From the NCBI GenBank assembly GCA_964490725.1, contig CAZBDU010000065.1, positions 1 through 31,387 of the forward strand: a stretch of DNA of 31,387 nt. The letters run 5' to 3'. Positions 1 to 7,276 of this stretch are shown piece by piece. A program made the position numbers and the translations under genes. The notes beneath the pieces are model-generated. The model worked only from the letters and a program-made list of their open reading frames with translations. It searched no databases and was not told the origin of the DNA. This DNA comes from CAZBDU01 sp964490725 (GTDB taxonomy: Bacteria; Spirochaetota; Spirochaetia; SZUA-6; DRHE01). How positions within the stretch are numbered: the first letter of the stretch is position 1; the number at the start of each line of letters is the position of its first letter.

Positions 1-774
1 GCTCACCCCCAGACGGAGGGCGCCCCGCCGGCCGCGGCGAGCCGGATGCGGGCCGCCGCCGTCGCCGCAGCGCTCGCCCAGGCCGGGCCCAAGGGGGAGA
101 AGCCGGCCGAAGGCAGGCATCGCTTTCCGGGCGAGGGCAGGGGCAGGGTTGTGGTGGTGGACCTGCGCTCCCGGACCGAGGCCCGGGAGGCGCCTCCGGC
201 GCTTCCCGCCGATCACCTCCGGCACGACCCGTCCTGGCCCGTGCGGGGCGCCGAGCGCGGCAGCGGCCACGAGTTCTCCGCGCTGGGGCGGGAGGCGGGC
301 GGAGGCGACCAGATCGGGCAGCCGCGGCAGGATCAGCCCCAGGGCGCCTTCGGGCGGCAGACCATGCACAGCCTGCAGGAGCGTCTGGTGCCCGAGCTGG
401 CTCACCGTACGGGGATCATCCTCAGAGAAGGGGGCCAGGGGGAGATCCGGCTGCTCTTGAGGCCGGAATCGCTGGGCAGCGTGAGGATACGCCTCACCCT
501 GAACGAAAGAGGTATAGAAGGCCGGATTGTTGTCGACAATAACAATGTCAAAGAGCTGCTGGACGGCAGCCTGGAGAACCTGAGAAGCGCCCTCCGGCAG
601 GAGGGCTTCCAGACGGCGAACCTGGAGGTCTCCGTGGGCGGACGCCGTAGCAGAGAGCAGGGGGATCGTGAGCCGCTGGCCGGCCGGGCGCGGCCCGGCG
701 GGCGGCTGGAGCTCGATCGCCTCATGCCGCTGGCGTCCGTGCTGGACGACTACACGGTGAATCTGGTGGTCTGA
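1..774 (+). CDS. fliK: Flagellar hook-length control protein FliK, C-terminal part (5' end outside window)
   Basis: The frame is open to the left edge, so this is the 3' part of a longer gene; the internal ATG at 46 is not taken as the start. FliK is exported during hook growth and switches the export gate (through FlhB) from hook to filament substrates. The first part is a low-complexity Ala/Gly/Arg/Gln-rich stretch, as expected for the FliK ruler. The second part (about 400-670) is a good match to the Flg_hook C-terminal domain: an RLLLRPESLGSVRIRL strand region, then EGRIVVDNNNVKELL and a helix with SLENLRSALRQEG. The protein ends in DDYTVNLVV. It precedes flgD by 16 bases, in the usual fliK-flgD-flgE order. 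The domain call is clear; the missing N-terminus cannot be judged. Confidence 0.9.
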   Translation, partial: AHPQTEGAPPAAASRMRAAAVAAALAQAGPKGEKPAEGRHRFPGEGRGRVVVVDLRSRTEAREAPPALPADHLRHDPSWPVRGAERGSGHEFSALGREAGGGDQIGQPRQDQPQGAFGRQTMHSLQERLVPELAHRTGIILREGGQGEIRLLLRPESLGSVRIRLTLNERGIEGRIVVDNNNVKELLDGSLENLRSALRQEGFQTANLEVSVGGRRSREQGDREPLAGRARPGGRLELDRLMPLASVLDDYTVNLVV

Positions 775-790
775 AGAGGAAGGAACGGGA

Positions 791-1228
791 ATGGACGTAA
801 ACACGGTGATATCGGCGAGCGACCTGACCACCTTGAGCCAACGGGTCGAGAGCTTCAACAAAACCCTCAACCAGACCAAGAGGGCGCAGAACGAGCTGGG
901 CAAGGACGACTTTCTCAAGATCCTGCTCACCCAGCTCAGCCACCAGGACCCGACTCAGCCCCTGGAGGACAAGGAGTTCGTGGCTCAGATGGCTCAGTTC
1001 TCGGCCCTGGAGCAGATCACCAATTTGAGCTCCGAGATGACCCGCGTGTTCGGCCTGCTGGCGCGCGGCCAGGCGGTGGGGCTGCTGGGCAAGACGGTCC
1101 AGATCCGGCAGGGCGAGTCCCTGCTGAAGGGGGTGGTGGAGGCGGTTTCCGGAGCGGAGGTGCCGCAGATCCTGGTGGACGGCCAGTACTATGACCTGTC
1201 CGACCTCGAAACCGTGACCATGGAGTAG
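791..1228 (+). CDS. flgD: Flagellar hook assembly scaffold FlgD
   Basis: FlgD caps the growing hook and guides FlgE polymerisation; it is lost once the hook is complete. The 145-residue product has the family hallmark at about residues 37-78: DDFLKILLTQLSHQDP, then PLEDKEFVAQMAQFSALEQ. It is a short FlgD, with only a small C-terminal beta-rich segment instead of the larger Ig/tudor-type region of enterobacterial FlgD. The ATG at 791 follows a purine-rich AGGAAGGAACGGG ribosome-binding region. It sits between fliK and flgE and is almost certainly co-transcribed with them. Confidence 0.95.
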   Translation: MDVNTVISASDLTTLSQRVESFNKTLNQTKRAQNELGKDDFLKILLTQLSHQDPTQPLEDKEFVAQMAQFSALEQITNLSSEMTRVFGLLARGQAVGLLGKTVQIRQGESLLKGVVEAVSGAEVPQILVDGQYYDLSDLETVTME

Positions 1229-1244
1229 AGGGGGTAGCTCTCCT

Positions 1245-2633
1245 ATGATGCGATCACTGTACGCCGGTGTCTCTGGCCTCCAGAACCACCAGATCCGCAT
1301 GGACGTTCTGGGCAACAACATCGCCAACGTGAACACCACCGGGTTCAAGAAGGGGCGGGTCAACTTTCACGACATGCTCTCCCAGACCATGTCCGGCGCG
1401 GCCAGGCCCACCGACGAGGTGGGAGGGGTCAATCCGAAGCAGGTGGGCCTGGGGATGAACGTCGCCTCCATCGACACGATCTTCCTGCAGGGAAGCCTCC
1501 AGACCACCGGCGTTATGACCGACGTCGCCCTCCAGGGAGATGGGTTCTTCATCCTCCAGGACGGCGAGAAACGCTACTACACCCGGGCGGGCGCCTTCGG
1601 TCTGGACGAGAACGGCGTGCTGGTGAACCCCGCCAACGGGATGCGGGTGCAGGGCTGGCAGGCCCAGACCGTGGACGGGGTGACCTCCATCAACGTGGCC
1701 TCCAGCGTGGGGGACCTGGTGATCCCGGTCGGGGGCAAGGATCCCGCGGTGGCCACCACCGAGGTGGGGCTGGCCTGCAACCTGGACAAGCGTACGCCGG
1801 AGATTCCCGCCGGCGCCACCCCGCAGACCGTCCGGGAGGGAACCTGGACCACCAGCTTTGACATCTACGATTCTTTTGGACGGGTGCACCAGCTTCAGGT
1901 GAACTTCACCAAGGTCCCGGGCGTGGCCAACCGCTGGCAGGCGGAAGTGACGATCGACCCCGAGGCGGAGACGCCCACCAATACCCTGGTGGAGGTGGGG
2001 GCCGCCAACAACGCTACCAACACCTTCTTCGTCGACTTCGACAACCTGGGAGCCCTGGCCGCCGTGGTGGATGCCCAGGGAGACACCATCGACGCCGGGA
2101 CGCTGCAGGTGCAGGTGGGCTTCGACGTTCCGGACACCACCCTGCCCCCCGGGGCCGCCACCGTACGGCAGCAGTTCAACCTCAACCTGGGGCAGGTGGG
2201 TTCCTACCGGGATGCCGTGACCCAGTTCGCCGAGCGGAGCTCCACCAAGGCCATCACCCAGAACGGCTACCCCATGGGGTACCTGGAGAGCTTCAAGATC
2301 GATCAGTCCGGCATCATCACCGGGGTCTACACCAACGGGACCAACCGCATGCTGGGCCAGATCGCCCTGGCCTCCTTCACGAATCCCGGCGGCCTGGAGA
2401 AGGCCGGGGAGAACACCTACGTGGTCTCCAACAACTCCGGGGACCCCCGCGTTGACCCCTCCGGGGTGGCGGGGAAGGGCAAAGTGATCGCCGGCGCCCT
2501 GGAGATGAGCAACGTGGACCTGGCGGAGGCGTTCACCGACATGATCGTGACCCAGCGCGGCTTCCAGGCCAACTCCCGCACCATCACCACCTCCGACCAG
2601 ATGCTCCAGGAGTTGTTGACACTGAAACGCTAA
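1245..2633 (+). CDS. flgE: Flagellar hook protein FlgE with spirochaete-type crosslinking residues
   Basis: FlgE (462 aa) polymerises into the hook that joins motor and filament. The N-terminus (MMRSLYAGVSGLQNHQIRMD, then VLGNNIANVNTTGFKKGRVN) and the C-terminal ALEMSNVDLAEAFTDMI with QRGFQANSRTI form the conserved flagellar rod/hook coiled-coil ends. Counting from the first Met at 1245, residues Lys165 (1737-1739), Cys178 (1776-1778) and Asn179 (1779-1781) lie in VGGKDPAV and GLACNLDK. These are the same numbers and spacing as the T. denticola residues that form an intermolecular lysinoalanine crosslink by self-catalysis. Two tandem ATGs exist (1245, 1248); GAGGGGG about 10-13 bases upstream serves either. 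Crosslinking is inferred from residue identity and was not observed. Confidence 0.97.
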   Translation: MMRSLYAGVSGLQNHQIRMDVLGNNIANVNTTGFKKGRVNFHDMLSQTMSGAARPTDEVGGVNPKQVGLGMNVASIDTIFLQGSLQTTGVMTDVALQGDGFFILQDGEKRYYTRAGAFGLDENGVLVNPANGMRVQGWQAQTVDGVTSINVASSVGDLVIPVGGKDPAVATTEVGLACNLDKRTPEIPAGATPQTVREGTWTTSFDIYDSFGRVHQLQVNFTKVPGVANRWQAEVTIDPEAETPTNTLVEVGAANNATNTFFVDFDNLGALAAVVDAQGDTIDAGTLQVQVGFDVPDTTLPPGAATVRQQFNLNLGQVGSYRDAVTQFAERSSTKAITQNGYPMGYLESFKIDQSGIITGVYTNGTNRMLGQIALASFTNPGGLEKAGENTYVVSNNSGDPRVDPSGVAGKGKVIAGALEMSNVDLAEAFTDMIVTQRGFQANSRTITTSDQMLQELLTLKR

Positions 2634-2645
2634 AGGGGTTAGAAG
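2616..2645 (+). promoter_or_regulatory. Candidate sigma-70-type promoter before flbD-motA-motB
   Basis: A perfect -35 hexamer TTGACA (2616-2621) lies at the very end of flgE. An 18-base spacer leads to TAGAAG (2640-2645), 4 of 6 matches to the -10 consensus. The region is unusually A-rich for this GC-rich locus. Initiation would give a leader of about 45 bases to flbD. The weak -10 makes this tentative. Confidence 0.35.
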
Positions 2646-2698
2646 GAAAAAAGGACCCGGGCAAGCGGGATGAGGCAAGGTGAGGGGGACTTGAAGAG

Positions 2699-2896
2699 AT
2701 GATCGAGGTCACCCGTCTGGACGGAAAGAGCTACTACGTGAATCCGCACCAGATCGAGCAGATCGAGGTCAACCCCGACACCACCCTGGTGATGCTGTCC
2801 GGGAAGCGGCTGGTGGTCCGGGAGGACGTGGATACCCTCCTGGCCCGCATCGTGGAGTACCGCTCCCGCATCGGAGCGTTCAAGAGCGAGGAGTAG
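2699..2896 (+). CDS. flbD: FlbD-family small flagellar protein
   Basis: A 65-residue protein of the FlbD/SwrD-type family, small proteins found next to motA/motB in spirochaetes and Firmicutes. In Bacillus, SwrD is linked to flagellar motor power. Visible family features are the start MIEVTRLDGKSYYVNPHQIE, the hydrophobic strand TTLVMLSGKRLVV and the REDVDTLLARI helix. It has no membrane segment and no DNA-binding motif, so it should not be confused with the Caulobacter NtrC-type regulator also called FlbD. The ATG at 2699 follows GAGGGGGACTTGAAGAG. It is 10 bases upstream of motA. The exact molecular role is not known. Confidence 0.9.
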   Translation: MIEVTRLDGKSYYVNPHQIEQIEVNPDTTLVMLSGKRLVVREDVDTLLARIVEYRSRIGAFKSEE

Positions 2897-2906
2897 CGGA
2901 CAAGGC

Positions 2907-3689
2907 ATGGATCTGGGAACGGTCATCGGCCTGATCGCCGGGTTCGTGGTGGTGGTGCTGGGAGTCCTCGCCTCCGGCGGCAACTTCCAGAGCTTCATCA
3001 GCCCCTCCTCCATCCTCATCACCCTGGGGGGCTCCTTCGGCGCCCTGCTGGTGGCAAACCCCTTGAGCAGGGTGCTGGGACTGGTGCGCTACTTCAGCCT
3101 GGGAATGCGGGTCCCCAACTACGAGGAGGAGCGGATCATCAGCCAGCTGGTGACCTTCTCGGAGAAGGCGCGCCGTGAGGGGCTCCTGGCCCTGGAGGAC
3201 GACCTGGAGGAGGTGGAGGACGACTTCCTGCGCAAGGGGATCCAGCTGGTGGTGGACGGCACGGACCCCGACATCATCAAGAGCATCCTCTACAACGACC
3301 TCAACCAGATCCAGAGCCGGCACTCCCTGGGCATCAACCTCTTCGACGACTGGGGCAAGCTCGCCCCCGCGTTCGGGATGATTGGTACCCTGATCGGGCT
3401 GATCATCATGCTGGGCAACATCGAGGACAAGTCCGCCATCGGTACGGGCATGTCCACCGCGCTGATCACCACCCTCTACGGGGCGTTTCTGGCCAACCTG
3501 GTGTTCATCCCGATGAAGCGCAACCTCACCGACAAGGATGACGCCGAGACCCTGGTCAAGGAGATCATGATAGAAGGGATCCTTTCCATTCAGTCGGGGG
3601 ACAACCCCAGGATTCTGGAGGAGAAGCTGCTCAGCTTCCTGGCGCCGGCGCGGCGGGAGGCGGTCAGACAGGAGGCGGCCCGGGAGTAG
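2907..3689 (+). CDS. motA: Flagellar motor stator protein MotA
   Basis: MotA (260 aa) is the multi-spanning stator subunit that, with MotB, couples ion flow to torque on the FliG ring. Membrane segments are visible near residues 3-22 and 32-52 (DLGTVIGLIAGFVVVVLGVL; SSILITLGGSFGALL), and after the large charged cytoplasmic loop as KLAPAFGMIGTLIGLIIML and STALITTLYGAFLANLVFIP. The loop has acidic-rich stretches such as LEDDLEEVEDDF. Length and architecture match the family. It precedes motB by 6 bases and the two form the stator pair. Confidence 0.96.
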   Translation: MDLGTVIGLIAGFVVVVLGVLASGGNFQSFISPSSILITLGGSFGALLVANPLSRVLGLVRYFSLGMRVPNYEEERIISQLVTFSEKARREGLLALEDDLEEVEDDFLRKGIQLVVDGTDPDIIKSILYNDLNQIQSRHSLGINLFDDWGKLAPAFGMIGTLIGLIIMLGNIEDKSAIGTGMSTALITTLYGAFLANLVFIPMKRNLTDKDDAETLVKEIMIEGILSIQSGDNPRILEEKLLSFLAPARREAVRQEAARE

Positions 3690-3695
3690 GGGCGG

Positions 3696-4427
3696 ATGCC
3701 TGCACAGAGAAAGAAACCGAAAAGGAAAGACGAGGGGGCGCCGGACTGGTTGTTGACCTACGGGGACATGACCACTCTGCTGCTCACCTTTTTTATTCTG
3801 ATGTTCACCACCGCCGAGATCAACGGCAGCGAGCTGCGGTTGATCCTGGCGGCGTTTCAGGGGCTGGGCAGCCTGCGGGGAGGCAACACCCTTCAGGTGG
3901 GCAAGCTCGCCGAGCTGGGCAACTCCATCATGAGCCTGCCTTCCAGGGAGGTGGGGCGGGCTCTGGACAAGGCCCGCCGCGCGGCCATTTCCCAGTTCCA
4001 GCCCGAGCTGAAGACCAAGAAGGTCCGGGTGACCGAGGACGAGCGGGGGCTGGTGATCTCGCTGGCCGCGGATGCCTTCTTCCGGCCGGCCAGCGCGGAG
4101 GTGGACATCGAAGCGGCCAGGCAGACCCTGCAGAAGGTGGCGGCCCTTTTGGGCTCCCCGGAGCTGGCGGGGCGCAAGTTTCGCATCGAGGGCCACACCG
4201 ACAACGTGCCCACCGACCCGGAAGGACCGTATCCCACCAACTGGGAGCTCTCTGCGGCCCGGGCGGTGAACGTGCTGCACCGCCTCTCGGACTACGGCGT
4301 GAACGACGGGCAGTTTCAGGTGGCCGGCTTCGCCGACACCGTGCCGCTGGCCAGCAACGACACTCCGGAGGGCCGGGCCTACAACCGGCGGGTGGACATC
4401 GTGGTGCTGACCCAGGGGCACCTGTAG
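3696..4427 (+). CDS. motB: Flagellar motor stator protein MotB
   Basis: MotB (243 aa) anchors the stator to peptidoglycan and carries the ion-binding aspartate. A basic cytoplasmic N-terminus (AQRKKPKRK) leads into one transmembrane helix (about 17-40) with the signature TYGDMTTLLLTFF; Asp24 is the expected ion-conducting residue. A plug/linker follows, then an OmpA-like peptidoglycan-binding domain at about 120-240 with FRIEGHTDNVP and the ELSAARAVNVLHRL helix. The ATG at 3696 follows GGGGCG, 6 bases after motA. The sequence alone does not settle whether H+ or Na+ is used. Confidence 0.96.
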   Translation: MPAQRKKPKRKDEGAPDWLLTYGDMTTLLLTFFILMFTTAEINGSELRLILAAFQGLGSLRGGNTLQVGKLAELGNSIMSLPSREVGRALDKARRAAISQFQPELKTKKVRVTEDERGLVISLAADAFFRPASAEVDIEAARQTLQKVAALLGSPELAGRKFRIEGHTDNVPTDPEGPYPTNWELSAARAVNVLHRLSDYGVNDGQFQVAGFADTVPLASNDTPEGRAYNRRVDIVVLTQGHL

Positions 4428-4431
4428 GGGT

Positions 4432-4467
4432 TTGAAGCGATGCGGCTCATCGTGTAAATTTGAGCCG
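4432..4467 (+). promoter_or_regulatory. Candidate promoter with overlapping inverted repeat before fliL
   Basis: A TTGAAG element (4432-4437), a 17-base spacer and TAAATT (4455-4460) make a plausible sigma-70-type promoter; each hexamer matches 4 of 6. A perfect 7-base inverted repeat, CGGCTCA (4443-4449) and TGAGCCG (4461-4467), flanks the -10 with an 11-base loop. As DNA it could be an operator. As RNA it would form a hairpin just upstream of the fliL ribosome-binding site. Neither role is shown. Confidence 0.35.
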
Positions 4468-4478
4468 AGGGGTAGGGA

Positions 4479-5036
4479 ATGTCAGACGAAGAGAGTTTGA
4501 ACCTGGAAGACGTCGGCGCCGGCACCGAGGAGGCGGCCTCCGAAGGGCGCAAGACCGGCTTCCTGCCCGGCGTCCTCATCAGAGTGCTCAAATGGGTGGC
4601 CATTGGCCTGGCCTTCATCATCCTGGGGGCCACCACCACGGTGGTCACCTTCAGCCTGGTGAACCGCGGGCGGGCCACGGCGGGGGTGCCGACGACCTCG
4701 GAGGAGTACCGGGGCAAGAAGCCGGTGCTGCAGTGGGATGACACCATCGAGGAGATCCGCGGGGTGACCGCCGACGAGGTGCCCGCCATCTTCAGCGTCA
4801 AGGTGAGCATCGGCTACGAGCCGGACAACCAGCAGGTGGGCTTCGAGCTGAACAAGCGCCGCCGGCAGATCCAGAACCTGATCTTCCTGGAGATCAGCAA
4901 CAAGACGCGGGAGGAGCTTCGCCCGGAGTACTACGAGGCGCTGCAGCAGGAGCTGGCGGACAAGATCAACCGGACCCTCATGAAGGAGGGCAGGATCGAA
5001 GAGCTGGTCTTCAGCGAGTTCGTGGTCACCCAGTAG
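4479..5036 (+). CDS. fliL: Flagellar basal body-associated protein FliL
   Basis: FliL (185 aa) is a single-pass inner-membrane protein that surrounds or supports the stator. An acidic cytoplasmic N-terminus (MSDEESLNLEDVGAGTEE) is followed by a transmembrane helix at about 28-53 (VLKWVAIGLAFIILGATTTV). The periplasmic domain has the FliL-type IFSVKVSIGYEP strand and a C-terminal ELADKINRTLMKEGRIEELVF ending FVVTQ. The ATG at 4479 follows GAGGGGTAGGG. It stands between motB and fliM with its own candidate promoter. Identification rests on position and fold-like pattern, since the family is divergent in sequence. Confidence 0.93.
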   Translation: MSDEESLNLEDVGAGTEEAASEGRKTGFLPGVLIRVLKWVAIGLAFIILGATTTVVTFSLVNRGRATAGVPTTSEEYRGKKPVLQWDDTIEEIRGVTADEVPAIFSVKVSIGYEPDNQQVGFELNKRRRQIQNLIFLEISNKTREELRPEYYEALQQELADKINRTLMKEGRIEELVFSEFVVTQ

Positions 5037-5046
5037 GAGTGGATGA

Positions 5047-6078
5047 ATGGCCGAAGTTCTGTCGCAGGATGAGATCGATCAGCTGCTGACCGCGATCTCG
5101 GCGGGGGAGATTTCCACCGAAGAGGTGCACGCCCCCACGGATCAGCGGAAGATCAAGATCTACGACTTCAAGCGGCCCGACAAGTTCTCCAAGGACCAGA
5201 TCCGGACGGTCTCCATCATGCACGAGACCTTCGCCCGATTGACCACCACCTCCCTTTCGGCGCAGCTCCGCAGCCTGGTGCACGTCCACGTGGCCTCGGT
5301 GGACCAGCTGACCTACGAGGAGTTCATCCGCTCCATCCCCAACCCCACCACCCTGGCGGTGATCGACATGGATCCCCTCAAAGGGTCCGCCATCCTGGAG
5401 ATCGACCCGGCCATCACCTTCTCCATCATCGATCGCAGCTTCGGAGGCCAGGGGGAAGGGGCCAAGTTCTCCCGCGATCTCACCGACATCGAACAGTCGG
5501 TGATGGAAGGGATCATCGTGCGCGTGCTGGGCAACCTCCGGGAGTCCTGGAGCACCGTCATCGACCTGCGCCCCCGGCTGGGGGGGATAGAGACCAACCC
5601 GCAGTTCGCCCAGATCGTGCCGCCCTCGGAGATGGTGGTGCTGGTCACCCTGGAGACCAAGCTCGGGGAGGTGGAGGGGATGATGAACCTCTGCATCCCC
5701 TACCTCACCATCGAGCCGATCATCTCCAAGCTTTCGGCCCAGTACTGGTACTCCTCGGTGCGCCGCGGGACCACCACGGAGAACCTCAACATCCTGAGGG
5801 AGCGGCTGTCCACGGTGGCGGTGAGCCTGGTGGCGGAGATCGGCAGCATGGACCTGGCCGTGCGCGACGTGCTGGCTTTGAGACCCGGGGACATCATCCG
5901 TCTGGACAAGGTTCGGGTAGGCGACCCGATGAATCTGAAGATAGCGAACCGGAGGAAATTCGTCTGCCGCCCCGGGGTGGTGGGCAACAAGATGGCCGTC
6001 CAGGTGATCCGCAAGCTCGAGGACATCGGCCAGGAGGACTTCGAAGAGCTGGCCACAGGAGGGGAGGAAGAGGTATGA
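5047..6078 (+). CDS. fliM: Flagellar motor switch protein FliM
   Basis: FliM (343 aa) is the C-ring subunit that binds phosphorylated CheY and controls rotation direction. The N-terminal CheY-binding peptide is present (LSQDEIDQLL, residues 5-14). The CheC-like middle domain spans about 45-235 and contains the FliG-contacting GGxG motif as SFGGQGEG. The C-terminal SpoA domain (about 255-330) has VRDVLALRPGDIIRLDK and KFVCRPGVVGNKMAVQV. The ATG at 5047 follows AGGAGTGGATGA. The stop overlaps the fliY start by 4 bases (ATGA), suggesting translational coupling of two C-ring subunits. Confidence 0.97.
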   Translation: MAEVLSQDEIDQLLTAISAGEISTEEVHAPTDQRKIKIYDFKRPDKFSKDQIRTVSIMHETFARLTTTSLSAQLRSLVHVHVASVDQLTYEEFIRSIPNPTTLAVIDMDPLKGSAILEIDPAITFSIIDRSFGGQGEGAKFSRDLTDIEQSVMEGIIVRVLGNLRESWSTVIDLRPRLGGIETNPQFAQIVPPSEMVVLVTLETKLGEVEGMMNLCIPYLTIEPIISKLSAQYWYSSVRRGTTTENLNILRERLSTVAVSLVAEIGSMDLAVRDVLALRPGDIIRLDKVRVGDPMNLKIANRRKFVCRPGVVGNKMAVQVIRKLEDIGQEDFEELATGGEEEV

Positions 6079-7202
6079 GTGACGGTTCTCTGTCGCAAGA
6101 CGAAATCGATGCATTGCTTCAGGAGACGGACAGCCTGGAGATGGATACCGGCCCGGCGGCTGGAGCGGCGCTCTCCGCAGAGGAGCAGGGGAGGCTGGTC
6201 AGCCTGCTGCAGGGAATCGCGGCCACCCAGGCCTCGAACCTCTCGATCCTGACCCGCAAGAACGTCAGCATGGAGAAGCCTGCCCTGGAGCTCTCCGGCG
6301 GGGACGACATCATCGAGGGGCTGCCCGAGCAGGTGGTGGACGTGCGCATCGACTTCACCGACGGCCTGCGGGGCGAGCACTCCTATGTTCTGGACACGGG
6401 CACCGCGCAGATGATCGCGGGGCTGATGATGGGGCAGAGCGGGGTCGAGATGGACGACGCCGCGCTGTCGGCGGTGGCCGAGGCGCTGTCGCAGATCAGC
6501 GGCTCCACCACCACGGAGATCGGCAATCTCATCTCCCGGACCGTGAAGACCACACCCCCGGACTACCAGGCGGTGGCCAGGGAGCAGGTTCGCATCCCCG
6601 CCGGGGACGTGGTGGTGAAGCTCACCTACCCGCTGATCATCGAGGGGGAGAGCCCCGCCAGCCTCACGGAGCTGTTCGCCTTGAGCCTGGTGAAGGAGCT
6701 TCTGGGTCTCACCGGCGGAGGCGCGCAGGCCTCGCAGGCGGCTGGCCCGGCCATGGCGGGCGCCGCGGCGGGAGCGGGCCAGGGCGGCGGAGCGGCGGCC
6801 AATCCCGGCTTCCAGCAGATGGGTCCGCAGCAGACCTTCGGGCAGACCTTTGGCATGGCGGGCATCGGCAGCTCCCAGGCGCCCCCGAACGTGCAGCCCG
6901 TGCAGTTCGCCAACCTGCAGGGGGCCGGCGCTTCCGGCGAGCAGGGCAACATCGGCCTGCTCATGGACGTATACATGGAGATGACCGTGGAGCTGGGCCG
7001 AACCAAGAAGCTCATCCGCGAGATCCTGGGCATCGGCGAAGGCACGATCATCGAGCTGGACAAGCTCGCCGGCGAGCCGGTGGACATCCTGGTGAACCAC
7101 AAGCTCATCGCCAAAGGGGAGGTGGTGGTCATCGACGAGAACTTCGGCGTGCGGGTGACCGAGATCGTCTCCCCCATGGAGCGCATGAGTGATTTGACGT
7201 AA
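6075..7202 (+). CDS. fliY: Flagellar motor switch protein FliY (FliN domain with CheC-like domain)
   Basis: A 375-residue FliN-type C-ring protein, much longer than plain FliN. In order: an N-terminal CheY-binding-like peptide (LSQDEIDALLQ, residues 6-16), a CheC-like domain at about 38-210, a low-complexity Ala/Gly/Gln/Pro linker at about 213-290, and a C-terminal FliN/SpoA domain at about 295-370 (LGRTKKLIREILGIGEG). FliY in Bacillus and Thermotoga is a CheY-P phosphatase at the switch. Here the expected S-x3-E-x2-N site reads SAVAEALS (132-139): Glu136 is kept but the Asn position is Ser139. Phosphatase activity may therefore be reduced or lost. It overlaps fliM by 4 bases. Confidence 0.93.
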   Translation: MSDGSLSQDEIDALLQETDSLEMDTGPAAGAALSAEEQGRLVSLLQGIAATQASNLSILTRKNVSMEKPALELSGGDDIIEGLPEQVVDVRIDFTDGLRGEHSYVLDTGTAQMIAGLMMGQSGVEMDDAALSAVAEALSQISGSTTTEIGNLISRTVKTTPPDYQAVAREQVRIPAGDVVVKLTYPLIIEGESPASLTELFALSLVKELLGLTGGGAQASQAAGPAMAGAAAGAGQGGGAAANPGFQQMGPQQTFGQTFGMAGIGSSQAPPNVQPVQFANLQGAGASGEQGNIGLLMDVYMEMTVELGRTKKLIREILGIGEGTIIELDKLAGEPVDILVNHKLIAKGEVVVIDENFGVRVTEIVSPMERMSDLT

Positions 7203-7222
7203 TTGCCGTTTTGGCGTACAAT
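7194..7222 (+). promoter_or_regulatory. Strong sigma-70-type promoter before fliO
   Basis: TTGACG (7194-7199, 5 of 6), a 17-base spacer, and TACAAT (7217-7222, 5 of 6) give a near-consensus housekeeping promoter. It straddles the end of fliY. Initiation near 7229 would leave a leader of about 48 bases before the chosen fliO start at 7277. It would let the export-gate genes be transcribed independently of the upstream operon. Confidence 0.65.
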
Positions 7223-7276
7223 AAGGCCGTACGCTGCCCGCTTCGGCTGAGGCGGGGGCGCGACTGGGAGGGGAAA

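Noticed and set aside
525..545. Palindrome TTGTCGACAA in fliK as a possible operator
   Set aside because: It lies within coding sequence for the conserved Flg_hook VVDNNN segment and has no promoter nearby.
1254..2678. A 474-residue open frame on the minus strand opposite flgE
   Set aside because: It is an antisense shadow typical of GC-rich DNA: His/Gly/Val-rich low-complexity translation, no domain, and flgE on the other strand is unmistakable.
7211..7276. N-terminal extension of fliO from TTG 7211
   Set aside because: It lies within the candidate promoter and upstream of the signal peptide; GTG 7277 has a strong ribosome-binding site.
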